A model generated the notes under the pieces. That model had not been told where the DNA came from and ran no database searches. It was given only the letters and a program-made list of their open reading frames with translations. A stretch of DNA of 49,566 nucleotides from a virus. The stretch is from positions 1-49,566 of the IMG/VR virus record IMGVR_UViG_3300020156_000209; one strand, 5' to 3'. Position numbers and translations under genes: made by a program. This document shows, in pieces, positions 1 through 8,413 of the stretch. The number at the start of each line of letters is the position of its first letter. Position 1 is the first letter of the stretch.

Positions 1-101
1 AGCACCTAAACCAAAGGACCCGACCTGCAGTACCGAACCCGACGTTTTATCTTCCAGAGAGCCGGGCTGCAGGTTCTTTAATGCAGATGTTCCTAAACCG
101 A
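1..101. repeat. Inverted repeat IR-A, left copy
   Basis: These 101 bases are the exact reverse complement of 47212-47312. The match ends inside the crossover dinucleotide of the DNA-invertase site, so the repeat is the shared first part of two alternative fibre cassettes. Confidence 0.95.
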
Positions 102-576
102 GGTTTGCGCGAGCATCTTCGTCCGTCGTTGCGCCGGTCCCACCATCAGCAATTGCCAGCGCGCCATTGGCCCCTTTCTGCAGAAATTTACCAATCGCCG
201 GGATAGTCATGCTCACGCCGTTGATGGTGACTGTGACATTCTGGTTGGCGTTCGTAGTGGCAAACGCCTCCCAGGCCCCGATATTTCCGTCATATTCTTT
301 AATAAGCTGAGAAATACTCTGCGCCAGCCCGTCAACAGAAAGACTATCGGTGACAAGAATGCCGTACTTCTGAGAAGTTACCGGCGGTGATGCAGTAGGT
401 GTAACGGTCAGGGATGTGGCGCTGTTGATTGCCGTTATCTGTACGAGCTGGACCGGGTTGGATGCAATCAACAAAGTCTGGCCAATACGGATTTGGCTGG
501 CTGGCGCAGCGAAGTTCGTCCCTGTGCCGGTGATCGTATTGCCGCTGAATGAAATTGTTCCGGTATTATAAATCAT
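1..576 (-). CDS. Tail fibre, constant N-terminal part (runs off left edge)
   Basis: The start codon at 576 follows a good ribosome site (AGGAAGG). The 192 codons visible stay open to the window edge. The product begins MIYNTGTISFSGNTITGTGT, ends the constant part with the tail-fibre motif GGTGATTDEDARANLGLG, then enters the variable part. A recombination crossover site sits at the NLGLG codons. From this site on, the coding sequence (1-101) is identical to the start of a silent cassette at 47212-47312 on the other strand. It is therefore the expressed anchor half of an invertible fibre gene, and the DNA beyond the left edge supplies its receptor-binding C-terminus. It lies downstream of the tail-tip genes, as lambda stf does. 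The fibre role is inferred from motifs and position; the phage receptor is unknown. Confidence 0.85.
   Translation of the reverse strand, partial: MIYNTGTISFSGNTITGTGTNFAAPASQIRIGQTLLIASNPVQLVQITAINSATSLTVTPTASPPVTSQKYGILVTDSLSVDGLAQSISQLIKEYDGNIGAWEAFATTNANQNVTVTINGVSMTIPAIGKFLQKGANGALAIADGGTGATTDEDARANLGLGTSALKNLQPGSLEDKTSGSVLQVGSFGLGA
88..113. other. Invertase crossover site 1 (gix/cix-like)
   Basis: The core AAACCGAGGTTT is centred on the GA dinucleotide at 100-101. It closely resembles the core of gix and cix sites used by the Mu and P1 invertases. It lies in frame within the expressed fibre gene. Sites 2, 3 and 4 share the half-site GGTTTAGG; the other half differs. Extent (26 bp) is taken from the known family, not measured. 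Confidence 0.75.
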
Positions 577-700
577 GCCTTCCTCACTATTTTGAGATCG
601 ACAAAAGCGATCAATCAATTACAATTGATCGCCACAATCAATCTGACTAAATTTTGAACTCTTATAAAATGGATATTTCCGTATTTACAGGAATATAAGA
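577..700. promoter_or_regulatory. Divergent intergenic region with palindrome
   Basis: This gap separates the minus-strand fibre gene from the plus-strand lipoprotein gene. It holds an inverted repeat with 9-base arms (GCGATCAAT at 607-615 and ATTGATCGC at 624-632). A possible plus-strand promoter is TTGATC (625-630), 17 bases, TAAATT. No T-run follows the palindrome, so an operator is more likely than a terminator. Low certainty on the exact promoter. Confidence 0.4.
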
Positions 701-1063
701 ATGAAAGTTACTTACTTTGCTGCATTAATGTTACTTGCAGGTTGCACAGGACCACGGACAATGAATAATTTCCAGATGGATTACCCGGTTGAAGCGGCGC
801 GCCTGTCACTGGGTGGCGATGTCAGTGCTTCAATAAACTGCAGTACTCGTGAAATAAATATATTATCCGACTCCAGCAATGGCATATTTAGCCGGCATAT
901 TCAGAAACGATTAAGCAACATTTGCTATAAGAAAAATAACAAGATGACTGTGCATTACTATTTTACTTCCGAAAAGGGTGTCCGACAAAATATGCTCGCC
1001 ACTCAGCATCCGCGCATCCCGCCACAATCATATACCCACAAACCGGGCAATGGGGATTCGTAA
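701..1063 (+). CDS. Small lipoprotein with TonB C-terminal-like domain (Cor-position gene)
   Basis: The 120-residue product has a lipoprotein signal (MKVTYFAALMLLAGC, mature Cys15 followed by Thr, so outer-membrane sorting is expected). The rest resembles the TonB C-terminal domain: a YPVEAARLSLGGDV start, then an ILS motif, then IFSRHIQKRL, then a Tyr and a final beta strand, in the same order and spacing as TonB YPARAQALRIEG...ILS...MFEREVKNAM. It is transcribed against the tail operon from its own promoter region. Its last 36 bases overlap the end of the convergent gene at 1028. N15 and phi80 carry the exclusion lipoprotein gene cor near this map position, so superinfection exclusion at a TonB-dependent receptor is a reasonable guess. 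Similarity was judged by eye. Confidence 0.7.
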   Translation: MKVTYFAALMLLAGCTGPRTMNNFQMDYPVEAARLSLGGDVSASINCSTREINILSDSSNGIFSRHIQKRLSNICYKKNNKMTVHYYFTSEKGVRQNMLATQHPRIPPQSYTHKPGNGDS

Positions 1064-1669
1064 TCCTCTACCCTGCATAGTCTCGCTCCAGCTGCGCTGA
1101 TTACTGGAAATATACCGCCCCTGCAGCTGTGAGCCCGTCCACTTCAACGCGATACCTGAATACCCTACCCTCTCGCCATCGTCACTGAGATTCCCCGGAC
1201 AGTTGTTGATGAGAATCCAGGGATTGAACCCAGGCGTAATGGAAAATGTGTTGTTCTGGAGATCGTAATTCGCAGGCACGTCAAAGAAGCCAGTGACCCT
1301 CGGCATTTTGGAGGCAGAGGCAGCGCTCCAGATGAGATTTCCTGAACTGTCGAATACATCAAGATAGCCGCTCTGGAGTCCAATGTTTCGCGCGGTGCGG
1401 ATCATGCTTCCGGCATTGTCCTCCAGTAAATTGGCACCGGGTAAACCGTATTTATTTGTACCCAGTTGCAGCCACCGCAGCCGACCGTCATTCCAGAACT
1501 GCTGCTGGGTGTATCCCAGCGTGCTCCCATCACCAAATGGGCTGTTTACGCGGTAAAATCCTTTATCCGTAACAGCACCGAGTGCGCGCTGATCATAAAA
1601 CAGCGTTGACCTGTTCTGTGAATCAACCAGTAATTTTCCGGCATCGTTGTATACCTCGAATCCGCTCAT
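1028..1669 (-). CDS. Tail-tip accessory protein, unknown function
   Basis: A 213-residue protein starting MSGFEVYNDAGKLLVDSQNR. It is rich in Gly, Asn, Ser and aromatic residues with short beta-strand-like stretches, and has no signal peptide or membrane segment. Its ATG overlaps the stop of the upstream gene (ATGA at 1669-1666), so the two are translationally coupled with J. Genes in this position between J and the side fibre in lambdoid siphophages encode tip or fibre accessory proteins; that role is inferred from position and composition only. Confidence 0.75.
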   Translation of the reverse strand: MSGFEVYNDAGKLLVDSQNRSTLFYDQRALGAVTDKGFYRVNSPFGDGSTLGYTQQQFWNDGRLRWLQLGTNKYGLPGANLLEDNAGSMIRTARNIGLQSGYLDVFDSSGNLIWSAASASKMPRVTGFFDVPANYDLQNNTFSITPGFNPWILINNCPGNLSDDGERVGYSGIALKWTGSQLQGRYISSNQRSWSETMQGRGLRIPIARFVGI

Positions 1670-1968
1670 TGAAAGTTGTATACCTCCACGTTGAGAGTAA
1701 TCGCTACGCTGCCGCCAGTGGGCAGATAATACAAAGTGAAGCCGCCGTTATAAGCGCGGCAAAAATATTCATTAACCGTAACGCCGGTGGAAACGATGGT
1801 GACGAACGACCCGTCCTGCGTCATGCCTGCAAAGGGAACGTTTTTTGAGGCTTCACCGGCAGCAAGAGAAACAGTCGTGCTGCCTATATATCGGATTGCG
1901 TAATCGCTTAAATCAACGGCAACCCGCCCTGCACTATCCCAGCACTGTAAACCCTGTGGCATCACCAT
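1666..1968 (-). CDS. Small tail-tip-associated protein, unknown function
   Basis: A 100-residue beta-rich protein (MVMPQGLQCWDSAG...). Its start overlaps the end of J by seven bases and its stop overlaps the next start, so J, this gene and the 213-residue gene form one coupled unit. No recognised domain. It probably sits at or near the tail tip, an inference from the tight coupling with J. Confidence 0.75.
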   Translation of the reverse strand: MVMPQGLQCWDSAGRVAVDLSDYAIRYIGSTTVSLAAGEASKNVPFAGMTQDGSFVTIVSTGVTVNEYFCRAYNGGFTLYYLPTGGSVAITLNVEVYNFQ

Positions 1969-4900
1969 AACCCCATTCTGACGCGCAGCACGTTATTGCT
2001 GTCATAGATACGAATTAGTGTGCTGGAGATAAGCATCCGTCCGCCGCCAGCCACACCATTTATTTCGAATGTCCCGCCTTTATCCAGCCTCCAGCCCGCC
2101 GATCCCGCAACGTAGTTATTCGATTGAATGAAATTGCCGATTTTGGCGTTGCTGATGGTTCCGTCCTGAATGAAGGTTTCCCGAATAAAGGTCTGTCCGT
2201 TCTGGATCACGAAAGGCAGCGAAACATTACCCCCGGCCTGAGCCATAACCGCAAAACGGTCAGCTACAAAAAGCACCTGCGACTGCATGCCGGAGGGCGT
2301 ATTCTCCACCCCGATCCCCATGCCAGCGGCGTACTGCCGCCCATTGGCATCGACCGCAACCTTAATGTTGTACATCGCTTTGAGATTGCCGTTTACATCA
2401 GCCACGGCCTCTGCCGTCTGGTTAATTGCTGCTGTCTGACCGTTTATCGTCACCGTCAGTGAGTTAATTTTCGTGGCAGATGCCTGCGTGAAGTTAGCCA
2501 GGGTTTCGGTCAGGTCGGTCGCATTGGAAGTGTTGCCACCGGCGCTGGCATCCAGCGTCACCAGCGCACGGGCAACCGCCTGGCTGGTATCCGCTATGGT
2601 GGTGTCGATACGGTCGATACTGGCGCTGTTGCCATTATTGGTGGCAGTCTGGGAACGGCGGGAAGTTACCTGCGCCAGGCTGTTCTGGATCACGGCTATC
2701 GATGAGTTTTTAACTCCGCCAGTCATGCCGTCCATCGAAACGGAAATTTCGTCGATTTTTACGGCAGCCTGTGCCAGCCCGTCAGCGTTCTCCTGAATGG
2801 CCAGCGCCTGTTGCTCCAGTTCGTCGGCGTTCTGTTTGATGTCGTCGGCCATCCCGGCAATTTTTTCATTACTGTCCACGGCGCTTTCTATCAGATCCTT
2901 GAACGTGTCGGACTCTTTGATCTCCTCCAGGATCACGTCAGTAATATCAGAAACATCAATACTGGCCTGACCGCGCACCCAGTCGGTATAACCCGACTCG
3001 TTACCAGTCCTGTCCACCAGCTGCGCGCGGTACCAGAAAATCTGCCCTGCCTTGAGGCCCATCTGCTGATATTTACGGGCAGGATAAGGCACATCTGCCA
3101 GCAATATCGCATCATCTTCGCTACCGGTCAGGCTGTACTGAATTTCAGTTTTCAGCGTGTCGTCCGTGTTCTCCGGGAATCCCCAGTTCAGCTCAATGCC
3201 GAACACCACATTTTCGGACGCGATAAAGCCTACTGGCTTCGGCGGATTCCCCACCTTGCCCGTCAGCATTTTCTCTTCCGAATAGCCCCAGCCGGAGGAA
3301 ATCTCAGCGGCATTAATGGCGCGCACACGCACCAGATAGCGACCGGCATAAATTCCCGGTACGTCGAAGGACGTGGTGGAGCTGCGCGGTACGTTCACCC
3401 AGTTCCCGTCGTTGCGCCGCCACTGCGCCTCATAGGCGATAGCGTTCTGCGCCTGATCCCAGCTCACACGCATGGTTTCCACGCTGATATTCTGCTGAAC
3501 CACCGAGAAAGAGCTAATTACGATATTGGCAGGCGGTGCCTGGTTACCCGGAGGGATAACACTTACCGGACGCTGGTCAATGATGGCACCGGTATCTATA
3601 CGGTCGTATTTATCCGGATCGTGCCATGCGCCGGTAATCGAGAAAGTGCCATCGTTGTTATCGGTGACGCTGACAACACGATACTGCTGAGCGTAGAGTT
3701 CGTCTGACTCCACCACCCAAATAGCTTCAACCTGTGGCGTTTCGCTGTAGGTAGTCGTGACGGTAACTGAGTTCCCGTTTACCGCCTGAATGGTGCGGCT
3801 TTGCGATGCGCCAGAGGGCAAATTTAGAATAAGGCGATCACCAGCAGCAGCATCTGCTTTACGGTCAAGGGTGATTACCCTGCCGTTAACGACGCTGATA
3901 CGCCCGCCCATGACTTTACCGGATAGCATTTCATCAGCCACGGCAATGATGTACCCGGGTTGCGGGATGTTTCCGTCAAGGCCGACATCGAACGAAACGA
4001 CGCGATCCTTATTGTTGGTGAGGATTCCCCATCGGCCTTTCCGGTTCGACTCTGACTGCCTGGTACAGCCGATCGCGGTCATTTCCAGCTGGTTGAAGCC
4101 ATACCGTGCTACCAGCGACTGCTCAAACACGGGTTCCATCGCGTCTGCATAGGCGTTAGCCGGATCCGACCAGGATACCAGCGCCGTGGTGTAGCGCGTC
4201 TTCGTCGTGCTGCTTGAATAGGTGAACCGGCCATCAATCACGTTAGCGCGCGTGTAGCTGTAATCCACATCACGCGGCATGTCCGCCAGCGCAACGATCT
4301 GATCACCGCCCCAGTAGGTCATGCCACGGAAAATGGCCGCAAAGTCACGCAGCACCGTATACGCTTCATTCCTGTCCTGCACATAAACGTTACAGGTATA
4401 ACGTGGCTCGGTGCCGCTGCCGCCTTTCCCGTCCGGTACCGGCTGATCGCAGTATTGCGCTACCTGGTAAAGTGTCCACTTATCGATATTCGCCGCGGTC
4501 AGGCGATCACCCAGCCCGAAGCGGTCAGTCACCACCAGATCGTAAAAAATCCAGGCCGGGTTATCCGTCCAGGCCCATTTAAACGATCCTGTCCATGTGC
4601 CACTGTAACTGCGGGTTTCAGGGTCGTAGGTGTCAGGAACACGAATAACGCGGCCGCGCGGCTCGCAGGCGATCTGCGGGATGGAGCCGTTAAACTGGCT
4701 CGAGTCGAACTCAATGTACAGCAGCGCGGTGTTCGGATAACGCAGCTTCGCATCGATCACCTCGGTGAAGCTCTGCAGCATCATCGTGTCGCCAATCTTC
4801 GCGCTGTTTGCGTCAGCGGTGATTTTACGCAGACGAATTGTCCAGGTGCTGCCCGCCTGCGGTAAATCGATACGGTGGCTGCGTTCATAACCGGATGTGG

Positions 4901-5402
4901 TTTTACCAGTTACGCTGGTATTCAGTACCGTCTGCCAGGTGCCGCCATCCGTTTGCAGATCAATTGCGTAGTTGATGGAGTAGCCAACCAAATCGCCGTC
5001 GTTTTCCTGCTTATACAGCGAGGGCCATTTCAGTCGCAGGCGAACAGCAGAAAGCTGAGTATTGGTAAATGTCCGGGTCCAGGCTGTGGCGCTTGATACT
5101 TCGGTGCCCACGCTGATTTCGTTTTCAGTTCCGGGAATACCCTGAATGTATTTCTGCGCCTGGGTGCCGGGGCGAAACTCCCATGTCACACCGCTGAAGT
5201 TCTGGGAGCCGTCAGCATTCTCGATCGCGGTACCATCAAGGTAGATGTCTTTGCCGGTTAACTGCCCTGAGAACTCCCCCTCTCCGAGAGCGATTAATAT
5301 TTTTGCCTTCGCAACAGACTGGAGATCGTCGGGCTGTTCGGTAGGCGTGCGGGATTTAGAGCCACCGCCTTTGCGGCCCCGTATAGCGGTTGCGTTTACC
5401 AT
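1962..5402 (-). CDS. J: Tail tip attachment protein J
   Basis: An 1146-residue protein of the lambda J family, the central tip protein that contacts the receptor. The N-terminus (LQSVAKAKILIALGEGEFSG) is the conserved J start. The middle has the tip hub core and then fibronectin type III-like modules (about residues 640-830, with VSWDQAQNAIAYEAQWRR). A helical stretch follows, and the C-terminal part contains the DUF1983-type region with the motif DANGRQYAAGMGIGVEN. The same C-terminal motif recurs in a separate protein at 24288-25052. The length fits lambda J (1132). A terminator precedes the gene, so J expression may depend on read-through. Confidence 0.95.
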   Translation of the reverse strand: MVNATAIRGRKGGGSKSRTPTEQPDDLQSVAKAKILIALGEGEFSGQLTGKDIYLDGTAIENADGSQNFSGVTWEFRPGTQAQKYIQGIPGTENEISVGTEVSSATAWTRTFTNTQLSAVRLRLKWPSLYKQENDGDLVGYSINYAIDLQTDGGTWQTVLNTSVTGKTTSGYERSHRIDLPQAGSTWTIRLRKITADANSAKIGDTMMLQSFTEVIDAKLRYPNTALLYIEFDSSQFNGSIPQIACEPRGRVIRVPDTYDPETRSYSGTWTGSFKWAWTDNPAWIFYDLVVTDRFGLGDRLTAANIDKWTLYQVAQYCDQPVPDGKGGSGTEPRYTCNVYVQDRNEAYTVLRDFAAIFRGMTYWGGDQIVALADMPRDVDYSYTRANVIDGRFTYSSSTTKTRYTTALVSWSDPANAYADAMEPVFEQSLVARYGFNQLEMTAIGCTRQSESNRKGRWGILTNNKDRVVSFDVGLDGNIPQPGYIIAVADEMLSGKVMGGRISVVNGRVITLDRKADAAAGDRLILNLPSGASQSRTIQAVNGNSVTVTTTYSETPQVEAIWVVESDELYAQQYRVVSVTDNNDGTFSITGAWHDPDKYDRIDTGAIIDQRPVSVIPPGNQAPPANIVISSFSVVQQNISVETMRVSWDQAQNAIAYEAQWRRNDGNWVNVPRSSTTSFDVPGIYAGRYLVRVRAINAAEISSGWGYSEEKMLTGKVGNPPKPVGFIASENVVFGIELNWGFPENTDDTLKTEIQYSLTGSEDDAILLADVPYPARKYQQMGLKAGQIFWYRAQLVDRTGNESGYTDWVRGQASIDVSDITDVILEEIKESDTFKDLIESAVDSNEKIAGMADDIKQNADELEQQALAIQENADGLAQAAVKIDEISVSMDGMTGGVKNSSIAVIQNSLAQVTSRRSQTATNNGNSASIDRIDTTIADTSQAVARALVTLDASAGGNTSNATDLTETLANFTQASATKINSLTVTINGQTAAINQTAEAVADVNGNLKAMYNIKVAVDANGRQYAAGMGIGVENTPSGMQSQVLFVADRFAVMAQAGGNVSLPFVIQNGQTFIRETFIQDGTISNAKIGNFIQSNNYVAGSAGWRLDKGGTFEINGVAGGGRMLISSTLIRIYDSNNVLRVRMGLW

Positions 5403-5413
5403 ATTTCGCCCAT

Positions 5414-5436
5414 AAAAAAAGCCACCCGAAGGTGGC
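5414..5436 (-). terminator. Intrinsic terminator upstream of J
   Basis: On the minus strand GCCACC-TTCG-GGTGGC is followed by seven T. It stands between genes I and J inside the late operon. Confidence 0.85.
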
Positions 5437-5455
5437 CTGAATGAAAGGTTAATTT

Positions 5456-6046
5456 TTACTGCTGATCTTCGACGTAAATTCCGGCAGAAATAATCGCCCC
5501 GCCGATCCTTCGCCGTCCGTAAAGTAGCGGAACCGGGTATCCCTGCGCGGCTGTGTTCGTTACGCCACCGAATGCATAAGAGGCGCGGTTATCTGCATCC
5601 TGTTTGCTGGCTAGCCCAGCTGGCTGCGGGGAAAGCATCTGGACAACCCCACCCAGCATCATTGCAGCACCAAATTTATACAAAAATGGTGAGGCTGCAG
5701 CCCATGGGGTGAAACTTAGTACAGCGCCAACAGCAACCAACACAGCACCTAAAACTGTTTGTAGCACACCAGCTTTTTTACTGCCTATGACTACAGGGAC
5801 AATTCGTATAACTTCCCCTGTTACCGGAAACCCGAAGTCATCTACACCGATATTCTTTTTATCTTTGAAAACAGCGTATGTTAACCCTCGAGCCTTGCTC
5901 GTATTGAGGAATTTCTCAAAACCATCAATGGTCTTGGTGAGGGCATTAATAGCTTCAGAAGTTGTGCGAATCAAGCGGAGATGAGAGCGCCCATATGTTT
6001 TACCCAATACACCTCCCAGTTCAATCTTGGTCATAATCTCTTGCAT
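5456..6046 (-). CDS. I: Tail assembly protein I
   Basis: A 196-residue protein of the lambda gpI family, a tail-tip assembly factor. The N-terminal half is soluble and beta-grasp-like (IELGGVLGKTYGRSH). A hydrophobic Gly/Ala stretch at about 110-145 (VLGAVLVAVGAVLSF) and the C-terminal YGRRRIGGAIISAGIYVED are typical of the family. An alternative start is Met5 at 6034. It lies just before J, as in lambda, but is separated from K by an inserted lipoprotein gene. Confidence 0.9.
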   Translation of the reverse strand: MQEIMTKIELGGVLGKTYGRSHLRLIRTTSEAINALTKTIDGFEKFLNTSKARGLTYAVFKDKKNIGVDDFGFPVTGEVIRIVPVVIGSKKAGVLQTVLGAVLVAVGAVLSFTPWAAASPFLYKFGAAMMLGGVVQMLSPQPAGLASKQDADNRASYAFGGVTNTAAQGYPVPLLYGRRRIGGAIISAGIYVEDQQ

Positions 6047-6061
6047 TATACCCCCAACATT

Positions 6062-6090
6062 AAAAAACCCCGCTAATGCGAGGCTTTTTT
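6062..6090. terminator. Bidirectional terminator between lipoprotein gene and I
   Basis: A-rich tract, imperfect hairpin (CCCCGC/GCGAGG), then six T. It can end transcription from the lipoprotein gene and would also interrupt the late transcript. Confidence 0.7.
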
Positions 6091-6102
6091 GTAGCTATTC
6101 AA

Positions 6103-6558
6103 CTAATTACAGTTAATCGCTCTACCGCGGAATATCATCCCGCCATATGCTCCGCTCGTGTTTTGTATTCTTAACACCTTATCATTGCGGATAAATGCCC
6201 AGTAAAGTTGATTACCTGTATACCCACCATATGAATTTTTCGCATTTACGAACACACAGGTTGAGTATCCATAAACAAAGTCACGGTTTTCCACCATGAC
6301 TTCTTTACGCGGGTTGGTAAACTTTGAAAACTTTGCAGAGTCAGGATCTTTCAGATTTTCACGTATCGCGTTTTCAACCAACGCTTGATAGTTATTTGGT
6401 TGTTTTCCTACATCAGCCGTTTCCAAATTAATATTATTCACGGCTGAAGCAAATCTAGCATCTTCCTTTTGAGCATCTAGCATTTTCTGATTAGGTGCAC
6501 AAGCAGATAAAAATACTGTTGAAGACAATATTGTGACGAGACTGATTATTTTTAGCAT
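6103..6558 (-). CDS. Inserted lipoprotein (moron) in tail operon
   Basis: A 151-residue lipoprotein: signal MLKIISLVTILSSTVFLSAC with lipobox LSAC and mature Cys20. The mature part has a motif seen in small enterobacterial lipoproteins (LKDPDSAKFSKFTNPRK, then CVFVNAKNSYGGYTGNQLYW) and a C-terminal Cys. It interrupts the usual K-I order, is more AT-rich than its neighbours, has a 50-base leader upstream and is followed directly by its own terminator. This is the layout of a moron expressed from the prophage. Function unknown; surface change or superinfection exclusion is possible. Confidence 0.8.
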   Translation of the reverse strand: MLKIISLVTILSSTVFLSACAPNQKMLDAQKEDARFASAVNNINLETADVGKQPNNYQALVENAIRENLKDPDSAKFSKFTNPRKEVMVENRDFVYGYSTCVFVNAKNSYGGYTGNQLYWAFIRNDKVLRIQNTSGAYGGMIFRGRAINCN

Positions 6559-6611
6559 AAAGGCAACCTTGATGTGAAATTTAATGAAGTCTATCAGATC
6601 ATTACATCACA

Positions 6612-7319
6612 CTAAAACGTCATGAGTCTCACTATCTTCACTGTTCTTTCCTGCCAGTAACCACCATACGGCACACGTTGGCTCAGGTGCCCATAAAGAT
6701 GATGCAGCAGCATGTTACCTTCCAGCAGAATTCCCGCGTGATTCCACTTATCGGACTGGACCTGCATGATCACCATGTCGCCTGGTTGAGACGGACCCTC
6801 GAATTCACGAAAACCGCACTCATACCAGCAGTCCTGATAGAAGTTGTCGGGATATTCTTTTTCCCACCACGGATAATCCACCCGGTAATCGTGCAACTCG
6901 ATCCCATGCGTCTGCCGAAAATAGCTCATCACCAGCCCCCAGCAATCGTACACGCCGAGGACAAACGGCCGCTCGATTAGCGGGATTTCTCCCCGCGGCA
7001 TGATGGTTCGCAGATCACCTTCCGGCCAGCTGACGATGTGCCAGGGTAGGCCGTTAAGGTCACACTGGGCTTTATCCGTTTCGCTCGGCTGTGTGGTTGC
7101 ATCGGGATGACTGTGAACGATGGCTGTCACCGCTCCCCAGTCTTCCGCCGCAGCGTAATCTTCCGGGGAGAGATGAAAGTTTTCAGTCGGCTCGGTAGCA
7201 AGGTTACGGCAGGGAAAATAGCGCTCTACCCTGCTCTTTTGCGCTACTACTCCGCAGCACTCTAGCGGATATTCAGCCTCGGCATGAGCCATAATGGCCT
7301 CAATGGTTTTCTGACGCAT
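6612..7319 (-). CDS. K: Tail tip protein K, JAMM plus NlpC/P60 domains
   Basis: A 235-residue protein of the lambda gpK family. The N-terminal Mov34/JAMM metalloprotease-like domain shows the full motif HSHPDATTQPSETD. The C-terminal NlpC/P60-like domain shows the Cys in YDCWGL and the His in WNHAGIL. The family is required for tail tip assembly and may open peptidoglycan. It begins two bases after the stop of L. Confidence 0.93.
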   Translation of the reverse strand: MRQKTIEAIMAHAEAEYPLECCGVVAQKSRVERYFPCRNLATEPTENFHLSPEDYAAAEDWGAVTAIVHSHPDATTQPSETDKAQCDLNGLPWHIVSWPEGDLRTIMPRGEIPLIERPFVLGVYDCWGLVMSYFRQTHGIELHDYRVDYPWWEKEYPDNFYQDCWYECGFREFEGPSQPGDMVIMQVQSDKWNHAGILLEGNMLLHHLYGHLSQRVPYGGYWQERTVKIVRLMTF

Positions 7320-7320
7320 A

Positions 7321-8076
7321 TCAGCTCCTGATCAAAGACGTGCCCGGGAAGCCACCAAACGAAAGTTCGTTATTTTCACCGAACCGAAGTTTGCAGGCCG
7401 TCAGGGTTCCGTTGCATTCGTCCAGCGATGGATCGCTTACCGGATTGTTGTTTTTGTCGAAATAGCGCGTGCCAGCATAGTCACAGCCATCGCCGGTGCG
7501 GTATTTGTTGCGAATGCACCAGGTGCAAAGAGAATGGAGCTGGCGGGTCGGTATCATCAGCCCCTGCAGATCCATCGGACTGGAGAGCGTGAACTCAACC
7601 ACTTCGGCGGTTTCATTGCTCTTTGCATCGATGTAAAAAACTTTCAGCTTCTCCTGCGTCGGATCGGCTGTGGCATTACCGCCGGTAAAGTTTTTCGCAT
7701 CTAGATATTTACCCAGGGTGTCATGGATCGTCACCTTCGCCTGCAGCATATCGTCATAGGCAAGACAAAGCGCCGTGATGGAACTGTCGAGGTTAGCTAC
7801 CGATAATTTGGGCTGGGCGCTGCTGCCGCTGGTAGAGGATTCGATCCCCTCAATCTGGCACGGCCAGGCTTTATACTCCTCTCCCTGCCACCATATTGAT
7901 TTTGCCGGAAGTTTATTTTCATCCCCACCAGCAGCGGTTATTTCCGCTTCAGTGTGAGCAAGAGTGTAGCTGTGAAAGCGCAGCACCTCGCCTGTACCGA
8001 AGGCGGTACCATCCACCTCGAAAAGCCTGACCTCGTCACCAGGCTCAAGTTTCTGATAATCTGCGTTAAGACTCAT
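7321..8076 (-). CDS. L: Minor tail protein L
   Basis: A 251-residue protein of the lambda gpL family, part of the tip hub. Four Cys in the C-terminal third (CTWCIRN...GDGCDYAG...DECNGTLTAC) fit the iron-sulphur or metal site known in gpL. Its ATG overlaps the stop of M (ATGA). Confidence 0.93.
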   Translation of the reverse strand: MSLNADYQKLEPGDEVRLFEVDGTAFGTGEVLRFHSYTLAHTEAEITAAGGDENKLPAKSIWWQGEEYKAWPCQIEGIESSTSGSSAQPKLSVANLDSSITALCLAYDDMLQAKVTIHDTLGKYLDAKNFTGGNATADPTQEKLKVFYIDAKSNETAEVVEFTLSSPMDLQGLMIPTRQLHSLCTWCIRNKYRTGDGCDYAGTRYFDKNNNPVSDPSLDECNGTLTACKLRFGENNELSFGGFPGTSLIRS

Positions 8077-8411
8077 GGTTTAAATGCCTGTTGGAACGTT
8101 GCGGAAAGAGAGTAATTTTCTCCACCCATTGGAATGGGTTTATACTCGGCGCAGCGATATAACCCAAGCGGTTCAAGCGGTGGTTTCCACTGGAATGATT
8201 TTGTTCCCCCATGCCTGTCCAGGAAGCTCTTTATCGCCTGGATGTATTCCTCCGTGCCTACAAAGTTAAGCTCCCATTGCTGGCTGCGAGGGTTAAGGCC
8301 ATCACCAGAGATCTGCTCATACCCGTCACCGAACTTTGCACTTCTTGTTCGAAATGACACTGTTTGGGACGGACTAACCCTGGGACTCCAGAGGAAGGTT
8401 TCGATGGCCAT
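8073..8411 (-). CDS. M: Minor tail protein M
   Basis: A 112-residue protein of the lambda gpM family (MAIETFLWSPRVSPSQ... with FGDGYEQ and a C-terminal SATFQQAF). I place the start at 8411, because the longer reading frame to 8441 lies inside the tape measure gene. It joins the tape measure end to the tip hub. Confidence 0.9.
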   Translation of the reverse strand: MAIETFLWSPRVSPSQTVSFRTRSAKFGDGYEQISGDGLNPRSQQWELNFVGTEEYIQAIKSFLDRHGGTKSFQWKPPLEPLGLYRCAEYKPIPMGGENYSLSATFQQAFKP

Positions 8412-8413
8412 AT

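Noticed and set aside
2811-3707. Long plus-strand open frame opposite J
   Set aside because: It is the shadow of the GC-rich J gene, with no ribosome site and no recognisable protein features; J is certain.
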